Positions 63,356-64,000 of a stretch of DNA of 64,000 nt are shown piece by piece. The notes beneath the pieces are model-generated. The model was not told where the DNA came from and did no database searches. It was given only the letters and a program-made list of their open reading frames with translations. Location: positions 41,385,594-41,449,593 of the forward strand of contig NC_084789.1 in assembly GCF_028858725.1 (NCBI RefSeq), read 5' to 3'. Source of the DNA: Colius striatus. Lineage: Eukaryota > Chordata > Aves > Coliiformes > Coliidae. Position numbers and translations under genes: made by a program. Each line of letters begins with the position of its first letter. Positions within the stretch are counted from its first letter, which is position 1.

Positions 63356-64000
63356 GCAGGTGCCAGGGCACCCTAAGAGGCTCCCAGAGCAGGGAGGAAG
63401 CGGTGCCTGACCCAGCCCCTCCCCGGCGCCCGGATGCAGAAGCTCTTGCGACACCCTGCAGCGACAGCGGGAGGGGAAGGACAGGGCACAGAACCCCCTC
63501 GGGGGAGGGAACGGGGTGCTGGGCCCACAGCTGGGACAGGGGTGCTGGGGTCGGGCTGGGGGGGCCCTTCTGGGAAACAGGGAGGGAGAGGGGCTGGGGG
63601 AACAAGGGAGCGTGGCCATGGCATCCCCAAAGCAGAGCAGAGGGGAGGGGCTGATGCTCTTCCCCAAGGACTGTCCCCTCCCCAGGGGCTGTCCTGTCCT
63701 CTCTGGGGGCTCTGTCCCCTCCAACCCCATGGGATATTGCAACAGGGGCTCTGTAGCTGAAGCCCCCTCCCCTGGGTCCCTGGGCAGGGTTGGGGCTGTC
63801 CCAGGGGTGTCCCCAAGCTGGTGCCACGGCAGCAGCACAGTGTGAGACTCCAGGGCCATAGGAGGGGACAGACGTGTCCCTCAGGGGACATTTGCCCCTC
63901 CTGCTTTCCTAGAGGACCCCCCCACACCCCCACACACCCCCTGGCAAGGTGGGGCAGCAGCGTCCCCATCCCCTCCGGGTGGGTGCCAGCCTGGTCCCTG
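63356..64000 (+). other. ARHGAP27: ARHGAP27 intron (partial)
   Basis: After the PH exon ending at 63232 I find no match to the next expected PH segment before the window ends. The sequence is GC-rich intron without a recognised element. Confidence 0.6.

Overview
The window is vertebrate nuclear DNA and almost certainly comes from a bird. Spliced genes with small GT-AG introns, a very GC-rich composition, about twenty 5'-truncated CR1 LINE copies and no Alu- or L1-like sequence point that way. The gene set fits the microchromosome homologous to chicken chromosome 27. I cannot name the species.

All six recognised genes lie on the + strand. (1) 760-4740: the last five coding exons of SCN4A, the skeletal-muscle sodium channel, from the domain III pore to the stop, including an AT-AC intron; a long 3' UTR with a minisatellite follows. 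(2) 9091-13731: CD79B (Ig-beta), six exons. (3) 17889-21383: growth hormone (GH), five exons, with TATA box and Pit-1-type site. (4) 21744-23664: a 1.8-kb minisatellite of 11-bp units, then seven GGGCGGGAAG units just before the RDM1 start codon. (5) 23685-28724: RDM1, seven exons. (6) 28864-37800: a gene-poor interval. (7) 38011-56635: PLEKHM1, a non-coding first exon plus eleven coding exons, with introns full of CR1. (8) 57800-63232: the 5' part of ARHGAP27 (SH3, one good WW, start of the PH domain), which runs off the right edge.

The genes do not form one pathway. SCN4A, CD79B and GH are neighbours in mammals too (human 17q23). PLEKHM1 and ARHGAP27 are neighbours at human 17q21.31, and RDM1 lies at 17q12. 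The bird order joins three blocks that are separate on human chromosome 17.

The most interesting structure is non-coding: the repeat-built region upstream of RDM1; a ~150-bp inverted repeat bracketing RDM1 exon 6; oppositely oriented, near-identical CR1 copies bracketing PLEKHM1 exons; a tandem duplication that includes the PLEKHM1 stop codon; and an apparent loss of WW domains from ARHGAP27. All exon joins were worked out by eye from splice signals, reading phase and remembered family sequences. No alignment program was run.
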